DNA of 64,000 bases from Diaphorobacter caeni (GCF_015354245.1 NZ_JADKYZ010000004.1:186001-250000), one strand, 5' to 3'. Positions 39,619 to 48,561 are shown, counted from the first letter of the stretch. Notes: a model not told the origin generated them from the sequence alone. Numbers and translations are program-made.

Positions 39619-39644
39619 ACTAAACAAAACGTTTAGTTTATTAA
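39619..39644. promoter_or_regulatory. TetR-type operator in front of the SDR gene
   Basis: ACTAAAC-AAAAC-GTTTAGT is a perfect 7-bp inverted repeat with a 5-base spacer, followed by TTATTAA. It lies 23 bases before the SDR start and shares CGTTTAGTTYATTAA with the site at 40405-40425, on either side of the tetR gene. Confidence 0.65.
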
Positions 39645-39674
39645 ATCATCGTAAGACGTCAAATTGCGGATAGG

Positions 39675-40394
39675 TCAGCGTGTCACCTTCGCAACAGTCC
39701 TCGATTTCTTCGCCGTGGGCTTTTTGGAATGCGCGGGAGACGGTGTAGGAGGAGGAATCGCCAGGTCAATCGAATTGGGCACCCGCTCCAGTCCTTTCAT
39801 CGCGAGAGCGACATGTTCATGCACGAATTCGCTGGTCAGCGGCTGGTGCCCCACCAACAAGCGGTAATACAGCGGTGCATACAACAGATCCAGGACCACG
39901 TTGGGGTCCGCCTTGTTGATGAGCCCGCGCTTCATCGCATCGATGACAATTTCCACCCCTTGCTTTCGGCGCTCGGCGATGTAGCCATCGCGAAATGCCT
40001 GGGCGATTTCGGGATCGGACTGGCTTTCAGCAATCAATGCCTTGACCATGGCACCCAAGATGCCGGTGAACTCGTAGGCCATCTGCATCAGTCGAGCCAG
40101 CACGCTCTGCAATGTGACCTCCTCGGGATAGGGAAGCGACTTGGCACCCTCGCGAAGAAACGCGGACATGATGACCGCTGCACGGTTCGGCCACCACTTG
40201 TAGATAGTGGCTTTGCTGACCTGCGCTTTGGCGGCGATCGCCTCCACCGTCGTGGCATGAAAGCCTTCTTTCGACAGCAGTTCATAAGCTGCATCCAGCA
40301 CCGACTCTTCCACGGCCGCGCTGCGCTTTCGTCCACGCCCACCGGTTTTCGGACGTACTGATTCAACAGCCTCACTTGACTTTGTCTTTTTCAT
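39675..40394 (-). CDS. TetR family transcriptional regulator
   Basis: The 239-residue protein has a basic N-terminal arm (about 1-25), a TetR helix-turn-helix (about 30-75, AIAAKAQVSKATIYKWWPNR), a TetR_C ligand domain and an unusual basic, Pro/Lys-rich tail (about 215-239). It probably represses itself, the divergent aldolase-MFS unit and the downstream SDR gene through two matching operators (39619-39644 and 40405-40425). Confidence 0.92.
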   Translation of the reverse strand: MKKTKSSEAVESVRPKTGGRGRKRSAAVEESVLDAAYELLSKEGFHATTVEAIAAKAQVSKATIYKWWPNRAAVIMSAFLREGAKSLPYPEEVTLQSVLARLMQMAYEFTGILGAMVKALIAESQSDPEIAQAFRDGYIAERRKQGVEIVIDAMKRGLINKADPNVVLDLLYAPLYYRLLVGHQPLTSEFVHEHVALAMKGLERVPNSIDLAIPPPTPSPAHSKKPTAKKSRTVAKVTR

Positions 40395-40404
40395 GATTTC
40401 AAAT

Positions 40405-40425
40405 ACTGAACGTTTAGTTCATTAA
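40405..40425. promoter_or_regulatory. TetR-type operator in the tetR-aldolase interval
   Basis: TGAAC-GTTTA-GTTCA is an inverted repeat with a 5-base spacer, followed by TTAATTAAA. It lies 11 bases before tetR and about 47 before the aldolase start, a suitable place to control both. It shares its core with the site before the SDR gene. Confidence 0.65.
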
Positions 40426-40471
40426 TTAAACACATCAAATCGCACGCATACCACCGAGGAGCCGAAACAAG

Positions 40472-41269
40472 ATGCGGGAGACCGACACATCATATTCATC
40501 ATTTGACCTGCCAGTTCATCATTTGCAGGACGACAGTCCGGTCAGCGCAGCGGAGATGGCAGTGAGAACCGACCTTGCTGCCGCATATCGTCTTTGCGCC
40601 CTCTTTGGTTGGGATGATCTGATCTACACCCATCTGTCAGCGCGAGTTCCCGGAGACAAGCACCACTTTCTGGTCAATCCACTCGGGCTCGCTTTCGACG
40701 AAATCACAGCGTCCAATCTGGTCAAGATCGATTTGGAGGGCAATGTGATCGGGGAGTCCCTGATGCCGCCGAACGCCGCTGGATTCGTCATCCACGGTGG
40801 CATCCATTCCGCACGAGAAGACGCGCAATGCGTGATGCACCTTCACACCGAAGCCGGTATGGCGTTGTCGTGCCTTGAAGAAGGCCTGCTGCCGCTGAAC
40901 CAGCATGCGCTGCGCTTCTACGGACGCGTGGGCTATCACGACTATGAAGGAATTGCGCTTACACATGGCGAGCGCGAACGTCTCGTCATCGATCTCGGCA
41001 ACGCGGCCGCGCTGATCCTTCGCAATCACGGAACCTTGACCGTAGGTCGCTCCGTGGGTCATGCCTTCGTCGAAATGTTCTACCTCGAAAAGGCAGCGCG
41101 CGTGCAAATGCAGGTGCTGGCAGCCGGTCGAACCATTCGCATGCCCGATGACACGCTTGCAAAAATCACCAGTGAGCAATGGACACGCGATCTGATGAAA
41201 ACCAATTCACGTGAATGGCCATCGCTGCTGAGAAGGCTGGACAAGGTCTCGCCCGGCTACGCAGATTGA
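40472..41269 (+). CDS. Class II aldolase / adducin family protein
   Basis: The 265-residue protein has the zinc site of the AraD/FucA-like family: CVMHLHTEAGMALSC with two His ligands and ILRNHGTLTVG with the third. Family members act as aldolases, epimerases or decarboxylases on sugar phosphates or hydroxy acids; several relatives are fused or linked to short-chain dehydrogenases. With the TetR, SDR and MFS genes it suggests uptake and breakdown of a hydroxy acid. The substrate is not readable from sequence. Confidence 0.88.
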   Translation: MRETDTSYSSFDLPVHHLQDDSPVSAAEMAVRTDLAAAYRLCALFGWDDLIYTHLSARVPGDKHHFLVNPLGLAFDEITASNLVKIDLEGNVIGESLMPPNAAGFVIHGGIHSAREDAQCVMHLHTEAGMALSCLEEGLLPLNQHALRFYGRVGYHDYEGIALTHGERERLVIDLGNAAALILRNHGTLTVGRSVGHAFVEMFYLEKAARVQMQVLAAGRTIRMPDDTLAKITSEQWTRDLMKTNSREWPSLLRRLDKVSPGYAD

Positions 41270-41307
41270 TCCTTTCCCAAACTCAACAGAAAAATTACGG
41301 AGACAAA

Positions 41308-42639
41308 ATGGACACATCACAAACGGAAAAATCGACGATCAACAAGCTGTACTGGAACATTCTTCCTTTTCTCGTACTGTGCTACATCGTCGCCTTTCTC
41401 GACCGCGTAAACGTGGGCTTTGCCGCGTTGCACATGAATGAAACGCTGGCGTTTTCCGCCAAGATCTTCGGCTTTGGCGCGGGCATCTTTTCCATTGGCT
41501 ACTTCCTCTTCGAAGTGCCCAGCAACCTGATTCTTCACCGCGTTGGAGCACGCATCTGGATTGCCCGCATCATGGTCACATGGGGCATCATCTCCGCCGG
41601 GTTCGCCTTCGTGGGCGGGGAGATGTCGTTCTATGTCATGCGTTTTCTGCTGGGAGTGGCCGAGGCTGGATTCTTCCCGGGCATCGTGCTTTACCTGAGC
41701 CTGTGGTTCCCTGCTCGCGTACTGGCAAGTGCCACCGCCATCTTCATTCTGGGGCTGCCTGTCTCCGTGCTGATTGGCGCCCCTGTGTCCACGGCCATCA
41801 TCGCGTACATGAACAACTTCGCTGGCTTTCACGGTTGGCAATGGATGTTCTTGATCGAAGGCGCACTGGCTGTCGTTGTCGGAGTGATCGCATTCTTCAA
41901 GCTCGAAAGCTCACCCGCCAAAGCAAAATGGCTGGATGCCAACGAACGTCAATGGCTGGTCCAGACACTGGATCAGGAACGCCGACAGAAGGAGGGCAAG
42001 GGTCAGTACAGCGTCATGCAAACTCTCGTGAATGGCAAAGTCCTGCTGCTCTCGTTTGCGATCTTCTGCAACATCACGGCGCTGTTCGGCGTGACGCTGT
42101 GGATGCCGCAAATCATCAAGGGATTCGGCGGCCTCTCCAATACACAATCCGGCCTGCTCACTGCCATTCCTTATCTCTGCGCCGGCATCTGCATGGTGCT
42201 GAACGCACGCCACTCCGACAAGACCGGAGAAAAACGTCTGCACATTCTGCTGCCTGCATCGATCGGAGCCGTCGGCCTGTTGGTCGCTGGTTTCTCGCCC
42301 TCTCCCGCAACGGGGCTGATCGGCCTGTGCATTGCCGCATCGGGCATTCTGTCGAGCAATATCCTGTTCTGGCCGTTGCCCACCATGTTCCTGACAGGAG
42401 CCGCTGCGGCAGCAGGCATCGGACTGGTGAACTCCGTCGGCAATCTGGGTGGTTTTGTCGGCCCTTACCTCACAGGCTGGGCCCGAGACGCCTTCGGCAA
42501 CTACGCTGCCGGCATGGTAGTTCTGGCTTGTATGGTGCTCGCCTACGGACTCATCATCTTCACGTTTCTCTCGGGCATGAACGCACGCGCAAGCCGTGCA
42601 GGCGGCGACGGATACGTCGGTGCGACTTCCAGTCGATAA
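41308..42639 (+). CDS. MFS transporter, anion:cation symporter (ACS) type
   Basis: The 443-residue protein has 12 membrane segments with the ACS pattern: LCYIVAFLDRVNVGFAALHM in helix 1, GYFLFEVPSNLILHRVGAR, and RFLLGVAEAGFFPGIVLYLS in helix 4. ACS members import organic anions such as tartrate, galactonate or phthalate with protons. ATG 41308 follows GGAG and is downstream of the aldolase in the same unit, so it is the likely importer for that pathway. The convergent Bug gene is separated by a bidirectional hairpin. Confidence 0.9.
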   Translation: MDTSQTEKSTINKLYWNILPFLVLCYIVAFLDRVNVGFAALHMNETLAFSAKIFGFGAGIFSIGYFLFEVPSNLILHRVGARIWIARIMVTWGIISAGFAFVGGEMSFYVMRFLLGVAEAGFFPGIVLYLSLWFPARVLASATAIFILGLPVSVLIGAPVSTAIIAYMNNFAGFHGWQWMFLIEGALAVVVGVIAFFKLESSPAKAKWLDANERQWLVQTLDQERRQKEGKGQYSVMQTLVNGKVLLLSFAIFCNITALFGVTLWMPQIIKGFGGLSNTQSGLLTAIPYLCAGICMVLNARHSDKTGEKRLHILLPASIGAVGLLVAGFSPSPATGLIGLCIAASGILSSNILFWPLPTMFLTGAAAAAGIGLVNSVGNLGGFVGPYLTGWARDAFGNYAAGMVVLACMVLAYGLIIFTFLSGMNARASRAGGDGYVGATSSR

Positions 42640-42664
42640 GCGCGCCAATACGCTAAAAAAACAA

Positions 42665-42692
42665 AACGGCCGTGATTCCAATCACCGCCGTT
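42665..42692. terminator. Bidirectional hairpin between MFS and Bug genes
   Basis: AACGGC-C-GTGATT pairs with AATCAC-C-GCCGTT with one internal C/C mismatch and a CC loop. The A-rich left side and T-bearing right side suit both convergent transcripts. Confidence 0.65.
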
Positions 42693-42740
42693 GTGTTCAT
42701 TCCAAAGGAGGCGTTAGCCGCAACGCTTCCACCTTTTCCG

Positions 42741-43709
42741 TCAATCAATGGTGATGCTGGCGTCCTTGATGATCTTCGCCCAGGTCAGCGACTGCGCGTC
42801 CAGCCATTGTTTGTATTCCGCAGCGCTGTTCGGCTGGAACTCGGCCTTGAGTTGTTCGCGGCGCTTGGTCATCTCGACGGTGCGCAGCAGCTGGTTCACC
42901 GCGACGTTGATCTTCGCCACCGTTTCCTGCGGCGTGCCGGCGGGTGCGAAAAGGCCTTGCGAGATGAAGGATTCAAAACCCGGAATGCCGGCCTCGTTCA
43001 TCGTCGGCACGTCGGGCGCGAACGGTGAGCGCTTGGGCGCGGCAATCGCCACGGCCTTGAGCTTGTGGCCCTTGATGTATTCGGAGACTGCCGGCAGACC
43101 GCTGAACATCATGTCCACATGGCCGCTGATCAGGTCGGTGAACGCCGGACCACTGCCCTTGTAGGGCACATGCGTGAGCGAGAAGTCGCCCATGCGCTGC
43201 ATCATCACGGAGGTCAGATGCGTGCTGCTGCCATTGCCCGATGAGGCGATGGTGAACTTGCCCGGATCCTTCTTCGCGGCCCTGATGATGTCGGCCATCG
43301 TGGGGGTGGCCGACTTCTCGGGAACGACCAGCACGTTGGCAAAGCGCGCCACGTCCACCACCGGCGCGAGCTGGCTCGCCTTGTAGGGCAGGTTCGGGTA
43401 AAGCGACGGGTTGATCGAATAGGCCGACGCATCCGACAGCAGCAACGTGCGGCCGTCGGGCCTGGATTTGGCGACGAAATCCGCGCCGATCACACCACCT
43501 GCACCGGGGCGGTTTTCCACGATCACCGAAGCGCCCAGCGCATCCGACAGGCCCGGTGCGATCAAACGTGCGAAAAGGTCGGAGCCGCCGCCCGGATTGA
43601 ACGGCACGACGATCTTCACGAGCGGTTTGTCGTTTTGCGCGCTTGCCTGGGGTGCAAGGGCACTCAGGATCGCAGCGGCGAGTGCCGCCAGCGCGTTTCT
43701 CTTGTTCAT
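42741..43709 (-). CDS. Bug family (TctC-like) periplasmic solute-binding protein
   Basis: The 322-residue protein has a signal peptide (MNKRNALAALAAAILSAL, cut near ASAQ) and the Bug fold: VKIVVPFNPGGGSDLFARLI, VIVENRPGAGGVIGADFVAK and ASSGNGSSTHLTSVMM. It follows another Bug gene on the same strand by 20 bases. Neither has TctA/TctB partners nearby, so these may serve a distant transporter or sensing. Their divergent neighbour is the acid-sugar kinase operon, so the ligand is likely a sugar acid. Confidence 0.9.
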   Translation of the reverse strand: MNKRNALAALAAAILSALAPQASAQNDKPLVKIVVPFNPGGGSDLFARLIAPGLSDALGASVIVENRPGAGGVIGADFVAKSRPDGRTLLLSDASAYSINPSLYPNLPYKASQLAPVVDVARFANVLVVPEKSATPTMADIIRAAKKDPGKFTIASSGNGSSTHLTSVMMQRMGDFSLTHVPYKGSGPAFTDLISGHVDMMFSGLPAVSEYIKGHKLKAVAIAAPKRSPFAPDVPTMNEAGIPGFESFISQGLFAPAGTPQETVAKINVAVNQLLRTVEMTKRREQLKAEFQPNSAAEYKQWLDAQSLTWAKIIKDASITID

Positions 43710-43729
43710 GATTTCAGACTCCCTCGGGT

Positions 43730-44728
43730 TCAATCAATCTTGAGGTTGATGCTGTTGATCACCGTGCCGTAGCGATCCAGTTCGGCCTTGGTGAACTTGC
43801 CCAGTTCAGCCGCCGTGCTGGCCTTGCTGCGCACACCCAGCTTCGCAAGGCGCTCCTTGGCGTCGGGGTCTGCGAGCGCATCGTTGAGTGCCTTGTTCAG
43901 CCTGGACAGCACTTCAGGACTGACTTTGGCGGGTGCGTACAGCGAATACCAGGCATTCACCACGAAGTGGGGATAACCGCTTTCCGCAAACGTCGGCACG
44001 TTGGGCATCTCGGGAAGGCGCTCCGGGCTGGCGACGGCCAGCGCACGCACCTTGCCCGATGCGATCAGCGGCGTGGCGCTGGTGAGCGTGTCGAAGATCA
44101 TGTCGATGCGCCCACCCATCAAGTCCATGGTGTGCGCATTGCCCCCCTTGTAGGGCACATGGGTGAGCTCCACGGTCGAGGCGCGCTTGAACAGTTCCGC
44201 GCCCAGATGCAGTGGCGAGCCGTTGCCCGCCGATCCGTAGGTGAGCTTGCCGGGCTCCTTTTTGGCTTGGTCGGTGATTTCCTTGAGGCTCTTGAAAGGC
44301 GAATCGCTCGCCACTTCGAGCACGATGGGCGCCTCGCCGATCATGCCGATGGGAGCGAAATCCTTCATCGCGTCGTAGCCCGGCTGACGATACAGGTGCG
44401 GGCTGATCGCGTGGCTGGACAGCGAGCCGAGCACCAGCGTGTAGCCGTCGGGCGCCGCCTTGGCGGCGAGGGTCGTGCCGATCGTCGTGCCCGCACCTGC
44501 GCGGTTGTCCACGATGACGGACTGCTTGAGCAGCTCTCCCATCTTTTGCCCGACGATGCGCGCCACCGCGTCGTTGGCGCCGCCCGCCGGATACGGAACG
44601 ATCAGCGTGATGGGCTTGCTGGGGTACGGGTCTGCAGCAAAACCCAGTGGTGCAAGGCCAAGCAGCAGGCTGCTGGCGATCAGGGTGCGGCGAGCGATGG
44701 CGCGGCGCGTAGGGCGAGTGGATGTCAT
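43730..44728 (-). CDS. Bug family (TctC-like) periplasmic solute-binding protein
   Basis: The 332-residue protein has a twin-arginine-containing, positively charged signal region (MTSTRPTRRAIARRTLIASS, cut near GFAADP) and Bug motifs YPSKPITLIVPYPAGGANDA, VDNRAGAGTTIGTTLAAK and YGSAGNGSPLHLGAELF. GAGGAGC precedes ATG 44728. It is the first gene of the two-gene Bug unit and is divergent from the kinase operon. Operator-like repeats lie upstream at 44824-44859. Confidence 0.9.
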   Translation of the reverse strand: MTSTRPTRRAIARRTLIASSLLLGLAPLGFAADPYPSKPITLIVPYPAGGANDAVARIVGQKMGELLKQSVIVDNRAGAGTTIGTTLAAKAAPDGYTLVLGSLSSHAISPHLYRQPGYDAMKDFAPIGMIGEAPIVLEVASDSPFKSLKEITDQAKKEPGKLTYGSAGNGSPLHLGAELFKRASTVELTHVPYKGGNAHTMDLMGGRIDMIFDTLTSATPLIASGKVRALAVASPERLPEMPNVPTFAESGYPHFVVNAWYSLYAPAKVSPEVLSRLNKALNDALADPDAKERLAKLGVRSKASTAAELGKFTKAELDRYGTVINSINLKID

Positions 44729-44823
44729 GCGTTGCTCCTCAAAGGTGGAATGTCGGTGCTCTGTCAGTTCATTTGCCTGCATGCCGAACCGCCTGTTTGT
44801 CATGCAGATTCGCACATGCCTAT

Positions 44824-44859
44824 TGATCGTTTCGATCATTTATCAATCAATTTTTTGAA
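44824..44859. promoter_or_regulatory. Operator-like element before the Bug unit
   Basis: TGATC-GTTTC-GATCA (44824-44838) is a perfect 5-bp dyad. It is embedded in GTTTCGATCATTTATCAATCAATTTTTTGAA (44829-44859), which recurs with small changes before the kinase gene (45042-45078). The site is about 96 bases before the Bug start. The DeoR regulator of the operon is the natural candidate to bind it. Confidence 0.5.
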
Positions 44860-45041
44860 TGAACCGATCAGACATTGTTTCCGAACTCTCTCCAATCAGG
44901 ATTTTCCCCGATGTGAGAACTGTATTCATCATCCTTTTTGCAACCCCATCGGGACCTATACATCCATGAAATCCGCCAAATCAAACCCGAATCATGCAGG
45001 AAATGATCGAGTTGATTGGGGTTATCCCTTGATTTCAATCA

Positions 45042-45078
45042 GTTTCGATCAATTATGATTGAATCAATCAATTTTGAA
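45042..45078. promoter_or_regulatory. Operator-like element before the acid-sugar kinase operon
   Basis: GTTTCGATCAATTATGATTGAATCAATCAATTTTGAA resembles the element at 44829-44859 in order and sequence. Around it lie further GATT/AATC dyads (from about 45008). It overlaps the likely promoter of the kinase operon. Confidence 0.5.
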
Positions 45079-45088
45079 ACACAATGCA

Positions 45089-46378
45089 GTGAACCCTCCA
45101 ACCGTCGTCGCCTACCGCCAGTACCTGATCCTTGCCGACGATTTGTCCGGCGCGGCGGACTGCGCAGCCGGTTTTGCGGCGGCTGGCTGGCGAACGCAGG
45201 TGCTTCTGGACGCTGACGAGCGTGCCACCCCAAACGATGAGCCTGCCGATGTGCTGACCATCGACACCGACAGCCGACGCGACGGCGCGGAGCAATCCGC
45301 CGCCAAGCTGGACAGCGCTCTGCGGTCGCATGGCACGGGCCGCACGGTGCTCAAGAAAATCGACTCCACCCTTCGCGGCGGCTGGGCGGCCGACGTGGCG
45401 TTCCTGCATGCCGCGCTCGGTCAGATCGCGCTGGTGATCCCTTCGTTTCCCGCCATGGGGCGGACACTGGTCGATGGCATCGTGCTGGTGCACGGCCAGC
45501 GCCTTGCCGAAACCGACACTTGGCAACTCGAACACGCCCAGCAGGAAGATCGCCCCGCGCACATGCTGAGCCATCTGGGCCTGCGCACGGAATCCGTGGC
45601 GTCGAGCCTCACTGCGCAGGGCATGGACGCGGTGGTTCAGCACATCCAGCAAGCGCAGGCACGTGGCGTACAGGCACTGGTGTTCGACGTGGCAAGCGAT
45701 GCGGATCTGCAGACGCTGGCCCAGGCCAGCGCCCAAGTCAGCAATGCCTTCAGCGTGTGCTCCGCAGGTCTCAGCCATGCCATCGCCCGTCTGTCGAGCA
45801 CGCCAGACGACGCACCACCGCCCCGCGTTCAAGGCACGGCTCATCGAGGCGGCACCGTCACGCTGGTCGGCAGCATGTCATCCGTCGCACGCGAGCAGTT
45901 GCGCTTTCTGGCGGCACAGCCCCATGTTCGCGTTCACGAAATCGCGCCCGCGCTGCTGCGCCACTCGGCTTCGCACGACGAGCCACAGCTTCAACGCCTT
46001 CAGCACACGCTGCTGCAGGAAATGGCACAAGGCCTGGACGTTGCTGTCTTCGTCGGCACCGATGCATCACTCGATCCCGCACAGGGCCCGCAGCTGGCGG
46101 CGCGATTGGCCCAGGTACTGAGCACCGCGTGCGCACAGGCCGCTGGCTTGGTGCTCACCGGCGGCGAGACCGCGCGCGCCGTGCTGCAGCGGCTCGGCAT
46201 CCGGCGCCTGCATGTGCGTGCGGAAAGCGAGCCCGGCGTCGTGCTGTCGCAAAACGCATCCGCCCCCACGCCGCAGTGGATCGCCACCAAGGCAGGCGCG
46301 TTCGGAAACGCGCAATCGCTGCACCGCGCCATTCTTGCCATTCACGCCAAGCCACAGTCACCCACAGAGGAATCATGA
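45089..46378 (+). CDS. Four-carbon acid sugar kinase family protein (DUF1537, OtnK/DtnK-like)
   Basis: The 429-residue protein has the N-terminal DUF1537 domain (LILADDLSGAADCAAGFAAA, then KKIDSTLRG) and the C-terminal nucleotide-binding domain (VLTGGETARAVLQRLGI). Characterised members phosphorylate D-threonate, L-threonate, D-erythronate or 3-oxo-tetronate. The next gene encodes a PdxA2-like dehydrogenase, the usual partner for threonate 4-phosphate. The start is unclear: GTG 45089 keeps the operator-like repeat outside the gene, while TTG 45059 is the frame's upstream limit; neither has a good ribosome site. Confidence 0.88.
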   Translation: MNPPTVVAYRQYLILADDLSGAADCAAGFAAAGWRTQVLLDADERATPNDEPADVLTIDTDSRRDGAEQSAAKLDSALRSHGTGRTVLKKIDSTLRGGWAADVAFLHAALGQIALVIPSFPAMGRTLVDGIVLVHGQRLAETDTWQLEHAQQEDRPAHMLSHLGLRTESVASSLTAQGMDAVVQHIQQAQARGVQALVFDVASDADLQTLAQASAQVSNAFSVCSAGLSHAIARLSSTPDDAPPPRVQGTAHRGGTVTLVGSMSSVAREQLRFLAAQPHVRVHEIAPALLRHSASHDEPQLQRLQHTLLQEMAQGLDVAVFVGTDASLDPAQGPQLAARLAQVLSTACAQAAGLVLTGGETARAVLQRLGIRRLHVRAESEPGVVLSQNASAPTPQWIATKAGAFGNAQSLHRAILAIHAKPQSPTEES

Positions 46379-47373
46379 GCGCACATCTTCCCGTTATCGG
46401 AATCACCATGGGCGACGCCGCTGGCGTCGGCCCGGAAATCATCGTCAAAAGCTTCGCCAATCCCGCGCTCTACGGCATGGCGCGCGCCGTCGTCATCGGC
46501 GACGCGCGCAGGCTGAAAACCGCCAATGAATTGCTCGGCCTGAACGTGCGCGTGCAACCCCTGAGAGACCTGGCCGACGCCCGCTTCGAGCACGGCGTGA
46601 TCGACTGCATCGACCTGCCGCTGATCCCGGCCGACCTGCCCTTCGGCAAGCTGTCGGCGACGGCGGGCGATGCGGCATTCCGCTTCATCGACAAGGCTGT
46701 CGAGCTCGCCAAGGCAGGGCAAATCGACGCGATCTGCACCGCACCGCTGAACAAGGAGGCGCTGCACGCAGGTGGCCACAAATTCCCCGGACACACGGAA
46801 ATGCTCGCGCATCTCACGGGCGTCGACGAGGTCTCGATGATGCTGGTCGCGCCCAACCTGCGCGTGATCCACGTGACCACGCACATCGGCCTGCTCGACG
46901 CGATCCGCAGGATCGAGCCGGGTCTCGTCGAACGCACCATCCAGCGCGGCTACGACACGCTGCGCAAGGCAAGGATCGAGAACCCGCGCATCGCCGTCTG
47001 CGGCATCAATCCGCATGCGGGCGAGAACGGTCTCTTCGGCTATGGCGAAGAGGAGGAAAAGATCATCCCCGCCGTGCAGAAGCTGCAGGGCCAAGGCATG
47101 AACATCGAGGGTCCGCTGCCCGCCGACACTCTGTTTTTCCGCGCAGGTCGGGGCGATTTCGATCTCGTCGTCGCCATGTACCACGACCAAGGCCATGGCC
47201 CGGTCAAGGTGCTCGGCCTTGAAGCGGGCGTGAACATCACCGTCGGCCTCGATGTGATCCGCACCTCGGTCGACCACGGCACGGCATTCGACATCGCGGG
47301 CAAGGGGGTTGCCGACGAGCGCAGCCTGCTCGAAGCGCTGCGCCAAGGCGCGGAACTCGCCACCCGCCGCTGA
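46375..47373 (+). CDS. PdxA-family dehydrogenase (PdxA2-like, four-carbon acid sugar phosphate)
   Basis: The 332-residue protein is of the 4-hydroxythreonine-4-phosphate dehydrogenase family: ITMGDAAGVGPEIIVKSF at the N-terminus, CTAPLNKEAL, metal-binding HKFPGHTEMLAHLTG, and the His/Asp-bearing AMYHDQGHGPVKVLG. In the PdxA2 context it oxidises the 4-phosphosugar acid, and loss of CO2 yields dihydroxyacetone phosphate. Its start overlaps the kinase stop (ATGA), which argues for this role rather than vitamin B6 synthesis. No other pdx gene is near. Confidence 0.9.
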   Translation: MSAHLPVIGITMGDAAGVGPEIIVKSFANPALYGMARAVVIGDARRLKTANELLGLNVRVQPLRDLADARFEHGVIDCIDLPLIPADLPFGKLSATAGDAAFRFIDKAVELAKAGQIDAICTAPLNKEALHAGGHKFPGHTEMLAHLTGVDEVSMMLVAPNLRVIHVTTHIGLLDAIRRIEPGLVERTIQRGYDTLRKARIENPRIAVCGINPHAGENGLFGYGEEEEKIIPAVQKLQGQGMNIEGPLPADTLFFRAGRGDFDLVVAMYHDQGHGPVKVLGLEAGVNITVGLDVIRTSVDHGTAFDIAGKGVADERSLLEALRQGAELATRR

Positions 47374-47408
47374 ACGCATTCCCCACACAAGAACACGAAG
47401 GAACACTC

Positions 47409-48545
47409 ATGCATATCCACAGCACGGTCCTGAGCGGCCACAAAGTACTCGACGACATCGGCTATCTGGTCAAGGGTCGCAGCAAGGTGCTGTTCGTCAG
47501 TGACAGGAACATCATTCAGATCGCGGGCGTGCAGACGCTGCTCGCACACGTAAAGGGCCACGCGCATGACGTGCTGGTGATCGACGATGTGCCGCCCGAG
47601 CCGTCCGACGCCGATGTACGCGGCATCACCGAAAAGCTGCCGCTCACCGGCGTGGAGTTCGTGATCGGCGTGGGCGGCGGCAGCGTGCTCGACGTGGCCA
47701 AGCTGCTCTCCGCCCTGGCGCATCCCGAATCACCCACGCTCGACGACCTGCTGGCCGGAACCAAGGTCACCCAGCGCGTGAAGGCGCTCATGGTGCCGAC
47801 CACTGCAGGCACGGGCTCGGAGGCCACGCCCAATGCCATCCTCGCCATCCCCGCGCGCGAGACCAAGCAGGGCATCATCTCGCCCGCACTGCTGCCCGAC
47901 TACGTGGCGCTCGCGCCCGAGCTCACGACCACGATGCCGCACAGGATCGCTGCGTCCACCGGTGTGGATGCGCTGTGCCACCTGATCGAATGCTTCACTG
48001 CGAGCATCGCCAATCCGGTCAGCGACAACTACGCGATGATCGGCATGAAGAAGCTGTTCGAGACCATCGAGACATCCGTCGAGCAGCCGGACAACCTCGA
48101 AGCCAAGCTCAACATGCTCTGGGCCTCGTACTACGGCGGTGCATGCATCGCGCATGCGGGCACGCACCTGGTTCATGCGATGTCGTACCCGCTGGGCGGC
48201 AAATACCACATCCCGCACGGCGTGGCCAACGCCATCCTGCTCGCGCCCGTGTTCGAATGGGTTCGCCCGCTGGCCGTGCCCAAGCTGGCACGCGCCTACG
48301 AGCTGGTTCCAGGGGTCGACCTCGCTCTCGACGACGACGCCAAGTCGCGTGCGCTGGTGCAGTACTTCTCGGATCTCGTGCGCCGCCTGAAGCTGCCCGC
48401 CAGCCTGCAGGAACTGGGCATTGGCCGCAAGCATCTGCCCGATCTGGTGAAGGCCGCACTCGATGTGCAGCGCCTCATCAGGAACGTGCCGGGCCAGGTG
48501 TCCGGCGACGACATCGAACAGATCTACCTCAAGCTCTTTCACTGA
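47409..48545 (+). CDS. Iron-containing alcohol dehydrogenase
   Basis: The 378-residue enzyme has the nucleotide-binding GVGGGSVLDVAKLLSAL, PTTAGTGSEATPNAIL, and metal ligands in ASTGVDALCHLIECFTAS and HIPHGVANAILLAPV. Family members interconvert alcohols and carbonyls with NAD(P); it may oxidise a hydroxy acid or reduce a semialdehyde in the four-carbon acid pathway. It is 35 bases after the PdxA2-like gene and 16 before the DapA-like gene, inside the operon. Confidence 0.9.
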   Translation: MHIHSTVLSGHKVLDDIGYLVKGRSKVLFVSDRNIIQIAGVQTLLAHVKGHAHDVLVIDDVPPEPSDADVRGITEKLPLTGVEFVIGVGGGSVLDVAKLLSALAHPESPTLDDLLAGTKVTQRVKALMVPTTAGTGSEATPNAILAIPARETKQGIISPALLPDYVALAPELTTTMPHRIAASTGVDALCHLIECFTASIANPVSDNYAMIGMKKLFETIETSVEQPDNLEAKLNMLWASYYGGACIAHAGTHLVHAMSYPLGGKYHIPHGVANAILLAPVFEWVRPLAVPKLARAYELVPGVDLALDDDAKSRALVQYFSDLVRRLKLPASLQELGIGRKHLPDLVKAALDVQRLIRNVPGQVSGDDIEQIYLKLFH

Positions 48546-48561
48546 AATCCAGCATCCCGCC

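Noticed and set aside
46375-47373. PdxA for pyridoxal phosphate synthesis
   Set aside because: Overlap with a DUF1537 kinase and a sugar-acid operon is the known PdxA2 context. No other vitamin B6 gene is present.
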